Origin: Stenotrophomonas mori | GTDB lineage: Bacteria; Pseudomonadota; Gammaproteobacteria; Xanthomonadales; Xanthomonadaceae | Reading direction: 5' to 3' | DNA length: 64,000 bases | NCBI RefSeq assembly: GCF_023556335.1 | Contig: NZ_JAIKTS010000001.1 | Span: 124,001 to 188,000 of the forward strand | Part shown: positions 55,368-63,959 of the stretch, in pieces | Layout: every line of letters starts with the position of its first letter | Numbering within the stretch: position 1 is the first letter of the stretch | Position numbers and translations under genes: made by a program | The notes under the pieces: generated by a model | Told to the model about the DNA's origin: nothing | What the model saw: the letters and a program-made list of their open reading frames with translations, nothing else | The model's database searches: none

Positions 55368-56060
55368 ATGAGCGGACGCGCCACTCGCCTGCTGCACCTG
55401 CTGGACGCGCTGCAGCGGCGGCGCCTGCCGGTGCGCGGCGCGCAGCTGGCCGAGGACCTGGGCGTGAGCCTGCGCACGCTGTACCGCGACATCGACGCAC
55501 TGCGCAGCCAGGGCGCGGACATCGCCGGCGACCCGGGCATCGGCTACCAGCTGCGCGGCGGCTTCCTGCTGCCGCCGATGATGTTCTCGGCCGAGGAGCT
55601 GGAGGCCATCGTGCTCGGCGTGCGCTGGGTGGCCTCGCATGCCGATCCGGACCTGGCGCGGGCGGCCGGCGCCGCGCTGGACCGGGTGACCGGGGTGCTG
55701 CCCGGGCAGTTGCGCCTGCAGGTGGAGACCAGCGGTCTGTACGCGCCGCAATGGTCCCCCACGGCGCCGGAGCCATGGCTGCCGGCATTGCGCCGTGCGA
55801 TCCGCGCCGGCAACGCGGTGCGGATCGATTACCGGGATGCCGAGGGTCGTGCCAGCGAACGGGTGATCTGGCCGTTCGCGATGGCCTTCCTGGCCGAGGT
55901 CCGGCTGCTGGCGGCCTGGTGCGAGATGCGCGGCGATTTCCGCCACTTCCGTGCCGACCGGGTGGTCGGACTGCACGACACCGGCCGGCGCTATCCGGAC
56001 CAGCGCCACCGCCTGCTCAAGCGCTGGCACGCGCAGCGCGGCTACCGCCAGGACGGTTGA
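55368..56060 (+). CDS. HTH/WYL-domain transcriptional regulator (YafY family)
   Basis: 230 aa. An N-terminal HTH (LLHLLDALQRRRLPVRGAQL, then LGVSLRTLYRDIDALRSQGA) is followed by the linker PGIGYQLRGGFLLPP and a WYL-type ligand-sensing domain at about residues 120-225, with VRIDYRDAEGR. ATG 55368 has GGGGAAGGAG upstream. It lies immediately before the GST gene; WYL regulators often control an adjacent detoxification gene. A palindrome in the gap is the candidate operator. Confidence 0.9.
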   Translation: MSGRATRLLHLLDALQRRRLPVRGAQLAEDLGVSLRTLYRDIDALRSQGADIAGDPGIGYQLRGGFLLPPMMFSAEELEAIVLGVRWVASHADPDLARAAGAALDRVTGVLPGQLRLQVETSGLYAPQWSPTAPEPWLPALRRAIRAGNAVRIDYRDAEGRASERVIWPFAMAFLAEVRLLAAWCEMRGDFRHFRADRVVGLHDTGRRYPDQRHRLLKRWHAQRGYRQDG

Positions 56061-56063
56061 ATA

Positions 56064-56080
56064 CTGACAGCGGCTGTCAG
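56064..56080. promoter_or_regulatory. Palindromic operator between WYL regulator and GST genes
   Basis: CTGACAGC-G-GCTGTCAG, a perfect 8-bp inverted repeat around one central base, starting 3 bases after the regulator stop and ending 46 bases before the GST ATG. The size and position suit binding by the HTH of the adjacent regulator. Confidence 0.6.
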
Positions 56081-56126
56081 CAGCGCCCGCGCAGACTGGG
56101 GCGTCTTCCAAACCAGGTGCCTGCCG

Positions 56127-56684
56127 ATGACGGCGATGCTGACGTTCTATACCCATCCCTTCTCGCGCGGGCGTGTCGCCCGCTGGATGCTGGAGGAGAC
56201 CGGGCTGGCCTACGAGGAGGTGCTGCTGGACTACGGCACCCCCATGAAGTCGCCCGACTATCTGGCGATCAACCCGATGGGCAAGGTGCCGGCGTTGCGG
56301 CATGGCGACACGGTGGTGACCGAGAACGCGGCCATCTGCCTGCATCTGGCGGAGCAGGTGCCGGAGCGCGGCCTGCTGCCGCCGTCCGGTGCGTTGGAGC
56401 GGGGCGCCTGCTACCGCTGGGTGCTGTTTGCCGCCGGTCCGCTGGAGGCCTTCCTCAGCGCCCGCCGCCACGGTGCGCTGGCGCCTCCGATGGAAGCCGG
56501 TTACGGCAGCGAGGCCGACCTGATGCGCACGCTGGAGGGCGCGGTGGCGGGCCGGAAACATCTGGTCGGTGACCGGTTCACCGTCGCGGACCTGTATCTG
56601 GCGGCGCTGCTTGGCTACTACATGCGCGTCGGTGAGCTGGCGCCGACACCGGCGTTCGAGGCGTATGCGGCGGCGCATCTGTAG
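56127..56684 (+). CDS. Glutathione S-transferase, truncated by in-frame TAG
   Basis: 185 aa as read. The thioredoxin-like N-terminal domain (LTFYTHPFSRGRVARWMLEE, MGKVPALRHGDTVVTENAAI) and the helical C-terminal domain (VGDRFTVADLYLAALLGYYM) are intact. The TAG at 56682-56684 is followed in the same frame by 22 sense codons (RPAALRANARDDALVEERAE and two more) ending at TGA 56751-56753, which is the normal GST tail. A single base change (for example CAG to TAG) therefore shortens the protein. It may still fold. It is probably regulated by the upstream WYL protein. Confidence 0.85.
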   Translation: MTAMLTFYTHPFSRGRVARWMLEETGLAYEEVLLDYGTPMKSPDYLAINPMGKVPALRHGDTVVTENAAICLHLAEQVPERGLLPPSGALERGACYRWVLFAAGPLEAFLSARRHGALAPPMEAGYGSEADLMRTLEGAVAGRKHLVGDRFTVADLYLAALLGYYMRVGELAPTPAFEAYAAAHL

Positions 56685-56770
56685 CGTCCGGCGGCGCTGC
56701 GGGCCAATGCGCGGGATGATGCGCTGGTGGAGGAACGGGCGGAGGGTGCCTGAGCGCAACACGCTATTGG

Positions 56771-56796
56771 CCGTTGCCGTTGCCGTTGCCGTTGCC
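56771..56796 (+). repeat. CCGTTG hexanucleotide repeat
   Basis: Four exact copies of CCGTTG followed by a partial copy, just after the GST readthrough region. Confidence 0.9.
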
Positions 56797-56999
56797 CGTG
56801 TTTGTGCTTTTGCAGTTGCTTCTGCTTTGGACTTCCAGGTCCCCCTTCCGCAGCGACGGAGTCGGTGGGAAAAACCCGAAGGGCGGAGTGCAGGGATGCA
56901 CGCCGTTTTTCTACGGGACATGGATGTCTCGTAGAAAAATCCCGCCGGCGGAGTGGACCCGAGGCACGTAGTGCCGTGGGCGCGGAGGCAGGGGCGTGC

Positions 57000-57046
57000 T
57001 TTCTCTTGGTTACTTCTCTTTGCACGAGCAAAGAGAAGTAACTCGC
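57000..57046 (+). repeat. 47-base hairpin repeat, copy 1
   Basis: A perfect 15-bp stem (GTTACTTCTCTTTGC, 57009-57023, and its complement 57028-57042) with loop ACGA, flanked by TTTCTCTTG and TCGC. It is the exact reverse complement of the unit at 57218. Confidence 0.93.
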
Positions 57047-57217
57047 TCCTGCGAAGCAGGAGTGAAAGCCTTGCTTTCAAGCTCCTGCTTTCACGATTCA
57101 CGCTTTGGCCTCTGTCTTGGAGTCCTGCGCCTCGGCTCTCGTTTTTCCTGTTGGTTTCCTGCAGGAGCTAGTTCAAACGCAGGAGCAGAGTCAAAGGCTT
57201 TCGCCCCCCTTCGGGAC

Positions 57218-57264
57218 GCGAGTTACTTCTCTTTGCTCGTGCAAAGAGAAGTAACCAAGAGAAA
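57218..57264 (-). repeat. 47-base hairpin repeat, copy 2 (inverted)
   Basis: The exact reverse complement of copy 1 over all 47 bases, with stems at 57222-57236 and 57241-57255 and loop TCGT. The pair encloses 171 bases and resembles a REPIN-like inverted pair. Confidence 0.93.
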
Positions 57265-57433
57265 CACGGGCCGGGCCACGATCCGTCGGGCTACGCCCGC
57301 CGGTCCCCTCTGCTCCTCGCGTGCCGAGGGGACGGCGCACAACTCGCTTCGCTCAGACACGTGCGCCTCTTCGCCCCTCGGCCCGCTGCGGTGCTCGGCT
57401 CGCTCTACGGCCGGGAGAGGTCAAAAGCTGGAA

Positions 57434-57473
57434 ACAACAACAGAAACAGCAGTAGCAACAGCAACAGCAACAG
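57434..57473 (+). repeat. CAACAG-type hexanucleotide repeat
   Basis: Three exact CAACAG units (57456-57473) preceded by degenerate copies. It lies about 40 bases beyond the mutS stop. Confidence 0.8.
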
Positions 57474-57513
57474 TCGGTTGGGCGCAGAGCGCGTTGTCAG
57501 TGGGCGCCCGCGC

Positions 57514-60153
57514 TCACAGCAATGACTTCATCCGGTACAGCGCTTCCAACGCCTGCTTCGGCGTCAGCTCATCCGGATCGATTGCCTGTAGGGCTTCCAG
57601 TGCCGCCGGGGAGGCCGCCGTGAACAGCCCGAACTGCTGCGGCGCGTCCAGCGACTGCGGTGCCATCTGCGCGGCGTGGCTTTCGCCGCCGCGCTGCTCC
57701 AGCTCGGCCAGCCGCCGCCGCGCCTGCGCCACGGTGCTGCGCGGCAGGCCGGCCAGCGCCGCCACCTGCAGGCCGAAACTGCGGTTGGCCGGGCCATCCT
57801 TGACCGCGTGCATGAAAACCAGCGCCTCGCCATGCTCGACCGCGTCCAGGTGCACGTTGGCGATGCCGCTGGGGCCGCCTTCGTGGGTCTCGTCGGCCAG
57901 TGCGGTGAGCTCGAAATAATGGGTGGCGAACAGGGTGTAGCAGTGGTTGACGTGCGCCAGGTGGCGGGCGACCGCATCGGCCAGCGCCAGGCCGTCGTAG
58001 GTCGAGGTGCCGCGGCCGATCTCGTCCATCAGCACCAGCGAATGCGCGGTGGCGTGGTGCAGGATGTAGCTGGTCTCGGCCATCTCGACCATGAAGGTGG
58101 ACTGGCCCTTGGCCAGGTCGTCGCCGGCGCCGATGCGGGTGAGGATGCGGTCGATGGGGCCGATCACCGCGCGGCTGGCCGGCACGAAGCTGCCGATGTG
58201 GGCCAGCAGTACGATCAGCGCGTTCTGCCGCATGTAGGTCGACTTGCCGCCCATGTTCGGGCCGGTGATGACCAGCATGCGGCGCTGCGGGTGCAGGTCC
58301 AGGTCGTTGGGTTCGAACGGCTGCTCGCGCACCGCCTCGACCACCGGATGGCGGCCGCGCTCGACCCTCAGGCAGGGTGCGTCCTGCAGCTCCGGCCGCG
58401 ACCAGTCCAGCGCCTGCGCGCGCTCGCCGAAGCAGGCCAGCACGTCCAGCTCGCTCAGCGCGGCGGCGCAGCGCTTGAGCGGCTCCAGGCGCTGGCCGAC
58501 AGTGTCGAGCAGCTCCTCGTACAGCAGCTTCTCGCGCGACAGCGCGCGCTCGCGCGCGGACAGCACCTTGTCCTCGAAACTCTTGAGCTCCTCGGTGATG
58601 TAGCGCTCGGCGTTGGTCAGGGTCTGGCGCCGGGTGTAGTGCACCGGGGCCTTGCCGGCCTGGCCCTTGCTGATCTCGATGTAGTAGCCGTGCACGCGGT
58701 TGTAGCCGACCTTCAGGGTCGGGATGCCGCTGGCCTCGCGTTCGCGCGCCTCCAGGTCGATCAGGAACTGGTCGGCGTGGGTGGACAGGCGCCGCAGCTC
58801 GTCCAGTTCGGCATCGAAGCCCTCGGCGATCACCCCGCCGTCGGACAGCTTGAGCGGCGGTTGCTCGGCGATGGCGCCGGCCAGCAGGCGTGCGCTGTCC
58901 TCGTGCGAGCCCAGTTCGGCGCGCAGCTGCTGCAGGCGCGGCGAATCCAGCGGGTCCAGCTGCGCGGCGACGGCCGGCAGCAGGCCCAGGCCATCGCGCA
59001 GGGTGGAGAAGTCGCGCGGCCGCGCCGAGCGCAGCGCCATGCGGGTGAGGATGCGTTCGAGGTCGCCGAGCGCGCGGAAGGCGTCGCGCAGGTCGGCATC
59101 GACACCGCGGTCGATCAGCGTCGCCACCGCGTGGTGGCGCTGCTGCAGCACGTCGCGCAGCCGCAGCGGGCGGTGCAGCCAGCGCCGCAGCAGACGCCCG
59201 CCCATCGGCGTGACGGTGCTGTCGAGTACGCCCAGCAGGGTGTTGCGGGTGTCGCCGTCCACCCGTGTGTCCAGCTCCAGGTGGCGGCGGGTGGCCGCGT
59301 TCATCGCGATCGCCTCGCCGGCGGTCTCCATGGCGATGGCGGTCAGGTGCGGCAGGCGCTGCTTCTGGGTTTCCTCGACATAGCCGAGCAGGGCGCCGGC
59401 GGCGGCGGTGGCGCGCGGGCGGTCGTCGATGCCGAAGCCGGACAGATCATGCAGCTTGAAGAACGCCAGCAGCTGGCGGCGGCCGCTGTCGGCGTCGAAC
59501 AGCCACGGCGCGCGCCGGCGCACGCCGCTGCGTTGGTGCAGGAAGTCCGGCCAGTCCTCTTCGTCGGGCAGCAGCAGCTCGGCCGGCTCCAGGCGCGCCA
59601 GCTCGGCCTCCAGGGCATCGTCGGTCTCGACCTCGTTGACCAGGAAGCGGCCCCCGGCCAGGTCGGCCCAGGCCAGGCCATAGCCCTGCCGGCTGCGCGA
59701 CAGCGCCATCAGCAGGGTGTCGCGGCGCTCGTCCAGCAGGGCTTCGTCGGTGACCGTGCCGGGGGTCACCACGCGCACCACCTTGCGTTCGACCAGGCCC
59801 TTGGACTGCGCCGGATCGCCGATCTGCTCGCAGATAGCCACCGATTCGCCCAGCGCCACCAGCCGTGCCAGGTAGCCCTCGTAGGCATGCACCGGCACCC
59901 CGGCCATGGGGATCGGCGCGCCGCCGGAACTGCCGCGCTGGGTCAGGGTGATGTCCAGCAGGCGCGCGGCCTTGCGCGCGTCGTCGTAGAACAGCTCGTA
60001 GAAATCGCCCATGCGGAAGAACAGCAGCAGGTCCGGATAATCGGTCTTGGCGGCGAAGAACTGCTTCATTAGGGGGGTATGTTCTTGCGTGCCTGTCAGT
60101 TTCGCCCTAACTGCTTTGTTATCAGTGGTTTGTGAGGTGTCTGGCACTTGCAT
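57514..60153 (-). CDS. mutS: DNA mismatch repair protein MutS
   Basis: 879 aa mismatch-recognition ATPase. The mismatch-probing FYE is residues 51-53 in MGDFYELF. Later come the lever and clamp domains, the Walker [18 protein letters not shown], the signature [18 protein letters not shown] and the C-terminal helix-turn-helix ending [12 protein letters not shown] 60153 is chosen because relatives begin shortly before [10 protein letters not shown]; the frame is open further upstream to 60258, where the integrated element begins. Its start and the integrase start are divergent, 133 bases apart. Confidence 0.96.
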   Translation of the reverse strand: MQVPDTSQTTDNKAVRAKLTGTQEHTPLMKQFFAAKTDYPDLLLFFRMGDFYELFYDDARKAARLLDITLTQRGSSGGAPIPMAGVPVHAYEGYLARLVALGESVAICEQIGDPAQSKGLVERKVVRVVTPGTVTDEALLDERRDTLLMALSRSRQGYGLAWADLAGGRFLVNEVETDDALEAELARLEPAELLLPDEEDWPDFLHQRSGVRRRAPWLFDADSGRRQLLAFFKLHDLSGFGIDDRPRATAAAGALLGYVEETQKQRLPHLTAIAMETAGEAIAMNAATRRHLELDTRVDGDTRNTLLGVLDSTVTPMGGRLLRRWLHRPLRLRDVLQQRHHAVATLIDRGVDADLRDAFRALGDLERILTRMALRSARPRDFSTLRDGLGLLPAVAAQLDPLDSPRLQQLRAELGSHEDSARLLAGAIAEQPPLKLSDGGVIAEGFDAELDELRRLSTHADQFLIDLEAREREASGIPTLKVGYNRVHGYYIEISKGQAGKAPVHYTRRQTLTNAERYITEELKSFEDKVLSARERALSREKLLYEELLDTVGQRLEPLKRCAAALSELDVLACFGERAQALDWSRPELQDAPCLRVERGRHPVVEAVREQPFEPNDLDLHPQRRMLVITGPNMGGKSTYMRQNALIVLLAHIGSFVPASRAVIGPIDRILTRIGAGDDLAKGQSTFMVEMAETSYILHHATAHSLVLMDEIGRGTSTYDGLALADAVARHLAHVNHCYTLFATHYFELTALADETHEGGPSGIANVHLDAVEHGEALVFMHAVKDGPANRSFGLQVAALAGLPRSTVAQARRRLAELEQRGGESHAAQMAPQSLDAPQQFGLFTAASPAALEALQAIDPDELTPKQALEALYRMKSLL

Positions 60154-60207
60154 TACGAGCTCAAAAGGGAGGTAGAATCGGTTTTGTGGCGACCTCGATG
60201 GCCCATA

Positions 60208-60287
60208 CATGGACCACAATCGAAGGGCGAGGCGCCGGGCATGGTCATCATGGACCATTGTTTAGCCACGCGAAGAGACGCGGACCA
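60208..60287. promoter_or_regulatory. Repeated GGACCA elements between mutS and integrase
   Basis: CATGGACCA occurs at 60208-60216 and 60249-60257, GGACCA again at 60282-60287 against the integrase start, and its complement ATGGTC at 60241-60246. Such clustered short repeats beside an integrase gene suit binding by the recombinase or its repressor, or part of an attachment site. Confidence 0.45.
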
Positions 60288-62179
60288 TGGCAAAAGTCGC
60301 CTTGAAGAAGTATCGCCTGACTCAGGCTCAACTGCGCTCCCTGACGATCGCAAAGTGGCCCGAGCTGGACCAGCAGGGGAACGTGGTGATCGTATCCAAC
60401 CCTACGGGCAAGCCGTATCGGTTTGTCGACGGTACGCCCGGCGCGCCCGTAGGCTTTGGCTTTTATGTCGGTCCCATGGGGGCCTTCTATGAACTGCGTA
60501 TCCAGCACAACGGCGTGCGCCGCCGGCTAGCTCTGGGGTCAGTCCAAGAGCTTACCTTGGCACGCGCTCATGAGCTGGCTGGGGCGCAACGTCACCATAT
60601 CCGCCAGACGGGTGAGGATCCGCGGGAACGTGTACGAACCGAAGTTGCCCGGCAGAAGGCGCGTGGCAAGACAGTGGGCGAGGCCTTGGAGGACTACATC
60701 GCGCACTTGGAAGACCGGCTGGCACGTGGCCGGGCCAAGGCGGGGGGCGTGGAAGGCGTCAAGGACGCGCTGGCCCGGTTGCGGCGCCCGGAGGTCAATC
60801 TGGCCGACAGCCCCATCGCCACGCTGACCACCAAGGATCTTCTGGCGGCATGGAATGGGCTGCGACACACCTGCATGCTTCAATCCAATCGTCTGTCGCC
60901 CGAGACCAAAGCGTTCCTGACCAAGCAAGGAGCATGGTGGAACTTGAGGCTGGAAGACTTGGTGCGTTTGGGGCTGACGGGGAAGACGCTGGCCCGTGCC
61001 CACGCGGCTGGCCTGTCAGCAACGGAGCAGACCATGGGCAACGCGTCGCGTGCCGTGGCCCGGGCGATCAAGGCTGAACGTATCGCGGCTTCCAATACAG
61101 GCCGCCAGCAGGCCCTGGTCCACAACCCCTTTGAGGCACTGGCTGACGACGAGCGCTACCGTTCCTCAAGGGAGCTGGCCAAACACTACGCGGACTCCAA
61201 GGTGCGAAACCCTTTGGGCACGGACGATAGCGCCACGGGTAGTCAGACGTTGCCGACGGTCTTGAAGGCGTTGGTGGGCAGACGGGACATGCAAAACGGC
61301 CACAACGCCGTGGGTGTCGATTATGTGCTGCTAACCCTGCTGTGGGGCACCCGCCGGAGCGAAGCCGCCAAGCTGCGGCGCTATGAAAGCTGTTCGCCCG
61401 ATGAGTTGGACCTGCGACTTGCGTCGTGGGCGTGGCTGGCGCCCAAGCCTAACGCCAAGAACCCGACGACCGGCCTGCGGGGCTCGCAGGTGTTCCTCCA
61501 CGACACCAAGAACGGCCAGTTCCAGTTGCTTCCGGTGGCCTACTTCGCCGAGCGCATTCTGCGGTGGCGGTTCGACGACAGCGTTATGAAGGAGCGCGCA
61601 CTGACCAAGGCCTTGGCCCAGGCGCAGCGGGAGAAGGACGCCAAGAAGATCGCGCACATCCAATGGCAGCTTGCGAACCTGGCGCGCTGGGTGTTCCCGG
61701 CACGTAACCCCAAGTCCAAAGATGGCCACCACACCGACAGCAAGGCCATCCTCCACAACGTACGGCTGGATGCCGGACTGCTGGATCCGGAGCGTGGCAT
61801 CGACATCGGGCTGACCCCTCACGACCTGCGCCGGACGCTCGGGCGGTTCGCCGGCAAGCTGCTTCCTGGTCATGTGGTAAGCCAACTGCTCAACCACCAC
61901 ACCGATCGGGACGAGAGGGGAAGGATGGCCAAGGTCACCGAGCGGTACAGCGAGCAGGAGTGGCCGGCCCTCCAGGAAGCCATGGCCAAGGTAGAGGAGG
62001 CGATCATTTCCACCAGTCCCCGTGTCTGGAATATCCTCAAGGGCCCGGACAAGCAGATGCTCGACGAGCACCGCGATCCTCCATTGAAGTTGCCCTCCAG
62101 GCGAGCCCTTGGCCATCGAAGCAAAGCGCACACCGCAGGAAGCCAGAGCCGCGCTAGCCAAGCGCCGGGCGGCGGCTGA
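60287..62179 (+). CDS. Tyrosine recombinase (integrase)
   Basis: 630 aa site-specific recombinase, long for the family. The catalytic domain has the first Arg in LLTLLWGTRRSEAAKLR near residue 354, the HxxR box LTPHDLRRTLGRF near 511 and the nucleophile Tyr in VTERYSEQEW near 553. The N-terminal 140 residues contain an arm-binding-like domain (GVRRRLALGSVQELTLARAH). The tail after residue 590 is polar. It marks the left end of a genomic island inserted next to mutS. The att site is not defined. Confidence 0.92.
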   Translation: MAKVALKKYRLTQAQLRSLTIAKWPELDQQGNVVIVSNPTGKPYRFVDGTPGAPVGFGFYVGPMGAFYELRIQHNGVRRRLALGSVQELTLARAHELAGAQRHHIRQTGEDPRERVRTEVARQKARGKTVGEALEDYIAHLEDRLARGRAKAGGVEGVKDALARLRRPEVNLADSPIATLTTKDLLAAWNGLRHTCMLQSNRLSPETKAFLTKQGAWWNLRLEDLVRLGLTGKTLARAHAAGLSATEQTMGNASRAVARAIKAERIAASNTGRQQALVHNPFEALADDERYRSSRELAKHYADSKVRNPLGTDDSATGSQTLPTVLKALVGRRDMQNGHNAVGVDYVLLTLLWGTRRSEAAKLRRYESCSPDELDLRLASWAWLAPKPNAKNPTTGLRGSQVFLHDTKNGQFQLLPVAYFAERILRWRFDDSVMKERALTKALAQAQREKDAKKIAHIQWQLANLARWVFPARNPKSKDGHHTDSKAILHNVRLDAGLLDPERGIDIGLTPHDLRRTLGRFAGKLLPGHVVSQLLNHHTDRDERGRMAKVTERYSEQEWPALQEAMAKVEEAIISTSPRVWNILKGPDKQMLDEHRDPPLKLPSRRALGHRSKAHTAGSQSRASQAPGGG

Positions 62180-62606
62180 CGCTCGCGCCAAGGCTGCCAT
62201 TGAGGCCCTGCGCGCGGCGGGTGACCTGCGTCGGCACCAAGCAGCCGCCGACGCCTTGGAAGGGCTACTGACTCGGGCGACCGGTCTGCGCTTCGGAACG
62301 CTGGCCGACCTGCTCGCGCCGCAGCCCTGGGCGTTCGACGCGGACGGCGCAGTGCTGGGTCACCTGCTTACCGTGGATGAGGATGTGTTCCTGGCAGCGA
62401 TTGCCGACGGTCGGCTGGACGGTCTCCCCTTAGGCGAGGCGTTCGGTTTGCCGTGGGCCAACCTGGAAGAGCGGGCGGCGTGGACGCGGGTGTATGCGGA
62501 CGCCTTGCGCGCGCTGGCCGATGAGGCCGAGGGGCAGATGGAAGCACAAAACCGGAGGGCGTCACTCTTGCATATAGCGGGTCAACCGAAGGATGAGCCG
62601 ACATGA
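62109..62606 (+). CDS. Hypothetical island protein
   Basis: 165 aa from a TTG start that overlaps the integrase end by 71 bases. The N-terminus is an Ala/Arg-rich helix (PQEARAALAKRRAAADARAK), followed by a more ordered part with LLAPQPWAFDADGAVLGHLL and ALRALADEAEGQMEAQNRRA. No family is recognised. The stop overlaps the next ATG (ATGA). The exact start is uncertain, and the overlap with the integrase tail makes the first 24 codons doubtful. Confidence 0.6.
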   Translation: MAIEAKRTPQEARAALAKRRAAADARAKAAIEALRAAGDLRRHQAAADALEGLLTRATGLRFGTLADLLAPQPWAFDADGAVLGHLLTVDEDVFLAAIADGRLDGLPLGEAFGLPWANLEERAAWTRVYADALRALADEAEGQMEAQNRRASLLHIAGQPKDEPT

Positions 62607-62932
62607 CCCGCACCACTGCAGACATCATTCGCGAGCTTTTTCCCGGTCGGGTCGTGCTGACGCCTGCCGAAGTGGCCGAAGTCATCGGCCAGCATGTGGA
62701 TCATGTCCGCGACCGCCTGCTCCGTGGCACGCTCATTCCTGGTCTGCGCAAGGATGGGGGACGTTGGCGCGTGCCCGTGGCTGACCTTGCGGAGGCAATT
62801 GACGGACTGGCCCGGCCGAGCCCGCCGCCCGTCCTCACTCGGAGCCAGATGGCTTCAACAGCATCACCGACCCGCCGTAGGCGTCCGCTCGGGCCGCATT
62901 TTGCAGCTATACACGCCCGCACCCAACGCTAG
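62603..62932 (+). CDS. Excisionase-like helix-turn-helix protein
   Basis: 109 aa. The N-terminal 65 residues look like a MerR/Xis-type winged HTH: VVLTPAEVAEVIGQHVDHVR, then LLRGTLIPGLRKDGGRWRVP and VADLAEAIDGL. The tail is basic and Arg/Pro-rich. It overlaps the preceding gene by 4 bases. Position behind an integrase suggests a recombination directionality factor or a regulator of the element. Confidence 0.75.
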   Translation: MTRTTADIIRELFPGRVVLTPAEVAEVIGQHVDHVRDRLLRGTLIPGLRKDGGRWRVPVADLAEAIDGLARPSPPPVLTRSQMASTASPTRRRRPLGPHFAAIHARTQR

Positions 62933-63071
62933 ACGCGTCGGGGGGAGACTCCGTAGTGGCAGGCCCAGCATTGGGGGAGCGACAGCTCGTTCAGGGCTGC
63001 TGCATAATCCCGGCTAGGGGGCGTCTCTTCTAGTGGGACTGATAGCCCTCAGTCTACGGGGGGAGCTAATC

Positions 63072-63959
63072 ATGCCTGTCTATCGTTTCGACGCCTTCAA
63101 GCTCAATGTCACCGCATCCGGAGATATTGGCTCCGCTGCGGATGTCCTGCGGGAGCTCGCTGGGATGGAGGGTGGCGCTTCGGCGCAGCTGGGCGACTAC
63201 ACGCGCGACCTGTGGCGAGCACGCCAAGTCAGGCGACCAAATGCATGGTTTGGTCAGTTCCGTAAGTTTCGGCACGGTGACCTTCCCTTGGTGGGTGCGC
63301 CCGGCGAGGAAGGAGAAGAGCTTTTCATCGCCGAAGACCAGGGACTCATCGAGAAGAACTTCTTTCTGGTCGTCGCACCCCACGACGTCCTCCTGTGGGG
63401 TGTGAACGGGCACGCCAATACGCCTAGTCAGTTCACTCGGTTCCTGAGTGAACTCATTGGCACTCGCGTGGTAGCTGATCCCATCGTCCAACCCGACGCG
63501 ATGCGTCGGCTCATGCGGGGCGGCGTGGAACTCAGGAAGGTGCACATGAGGGTTGCAAAACCTACCAACCCTGACATGTACCCCAATGATGACTTCAGCC
63601 GGCAGATCATTGACCTGCTCGCGCAAGGCGGTGGCGATAGCTTGACCCTTCAGGCAGGCGTTGACGGCCGCCTGTCACCATCTAACCAGACGGATTTGGC
63701 GGCTCGCTGGAAGCGAGCTATCCGTGAACTTGTGGGAGATGGCCTTGCTACGTCGGCCAGGGTCGAGGTGATCGAGGACGGCATCGAGCATCCCATCGAC
63801 CTCATTGCCGATCGCTTGGCTTCACATATCAAGGTCGACCACGATGGTAGGTATGCCCCCACGGAGACCATGTTGGGTGCGCTCATGTCCGCTTGGGCGG
63901 ATGTTGAACCAATGATCCGGGAAGCGTTCGGAGGCGATAGCGGTGCGCTTCGTCGCTGA
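63072..63959 (+). CDS. Unrecognised island protein, first gene of a possible two-gene system
   Basis: 295 aa, soluble, with no signal peptide or membrane helix. It starts MPVYRFDAFKLNV. The middle has LFIAEDQGLIEKNFFLVVAP and HDVLLWGVNGHANTPSQFTR, and the end ALMSAWADVEPMIREAFGGD. The pattern of a strand-rich N-terminal half and a helical C-terminal half resembles uncharacterised proteins of accessory islands, but I cannot name a family. ATG 63072 has GGGGGGAG about 8 bases upstream; GTG 63033 is an alternative. A CATAAT element lies at 63003. Its 3' end overlaps the next gene. Confidence 0.7.
   Translation: MPVYRFDAFKLNVTASGDIGSAADVLRELAGMEGGASAQLGDYTRDLWRARQVRRPNAWFGQFRKFRHGDLPLVGAPGEEGEELFIAEDQGLIEKNFFLVVAPHDVLLWGVNGHANTPSQFTRFLSELIGTRVVADPIVQPDAMRRLMRGGVELRKVHMRVAKPTNPDMYPNDDFSRQIIDLLAQGGGDSLTLQAGVDGRLSPSNQTDLAARWKRAIRELVGDGLATSARVEVIEDGIEHPIDLIADRLASHIKVDHDGRYAPTETMLGALMSAWADVEPMIREAFGGDSGALRR

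Larger units (their letters stand above)
56754..57513. repeat. Repeat-rich non-coding region before mutS
   Basis: 760 bases with no credible gene. It contains a (CCGTTG)4 run, two inverted 47-base hairpin units and further short hairpins between them (CTCCTGC-GAA-GCAGGAG near 57046-57062 and TGAAAGC-CTT-GCTTTCA near 57062-57080), then a (CAACAG)n run. Base composition is distinctly less GC-rich than the rest. ORFs here are repeat artefacts. Confidence 0.75.

Noticed and set aside
57434..57473. CRISPR array or direct-repeat locus
   Set aside because: The repeats are 6-base units without spacers, and no cas genes are near.
56754..57513. Short plus-strand ORFs before mutS
   Set aside because: They translate the hairpin and hexanucleotide repeats and show no protein-like conservation.
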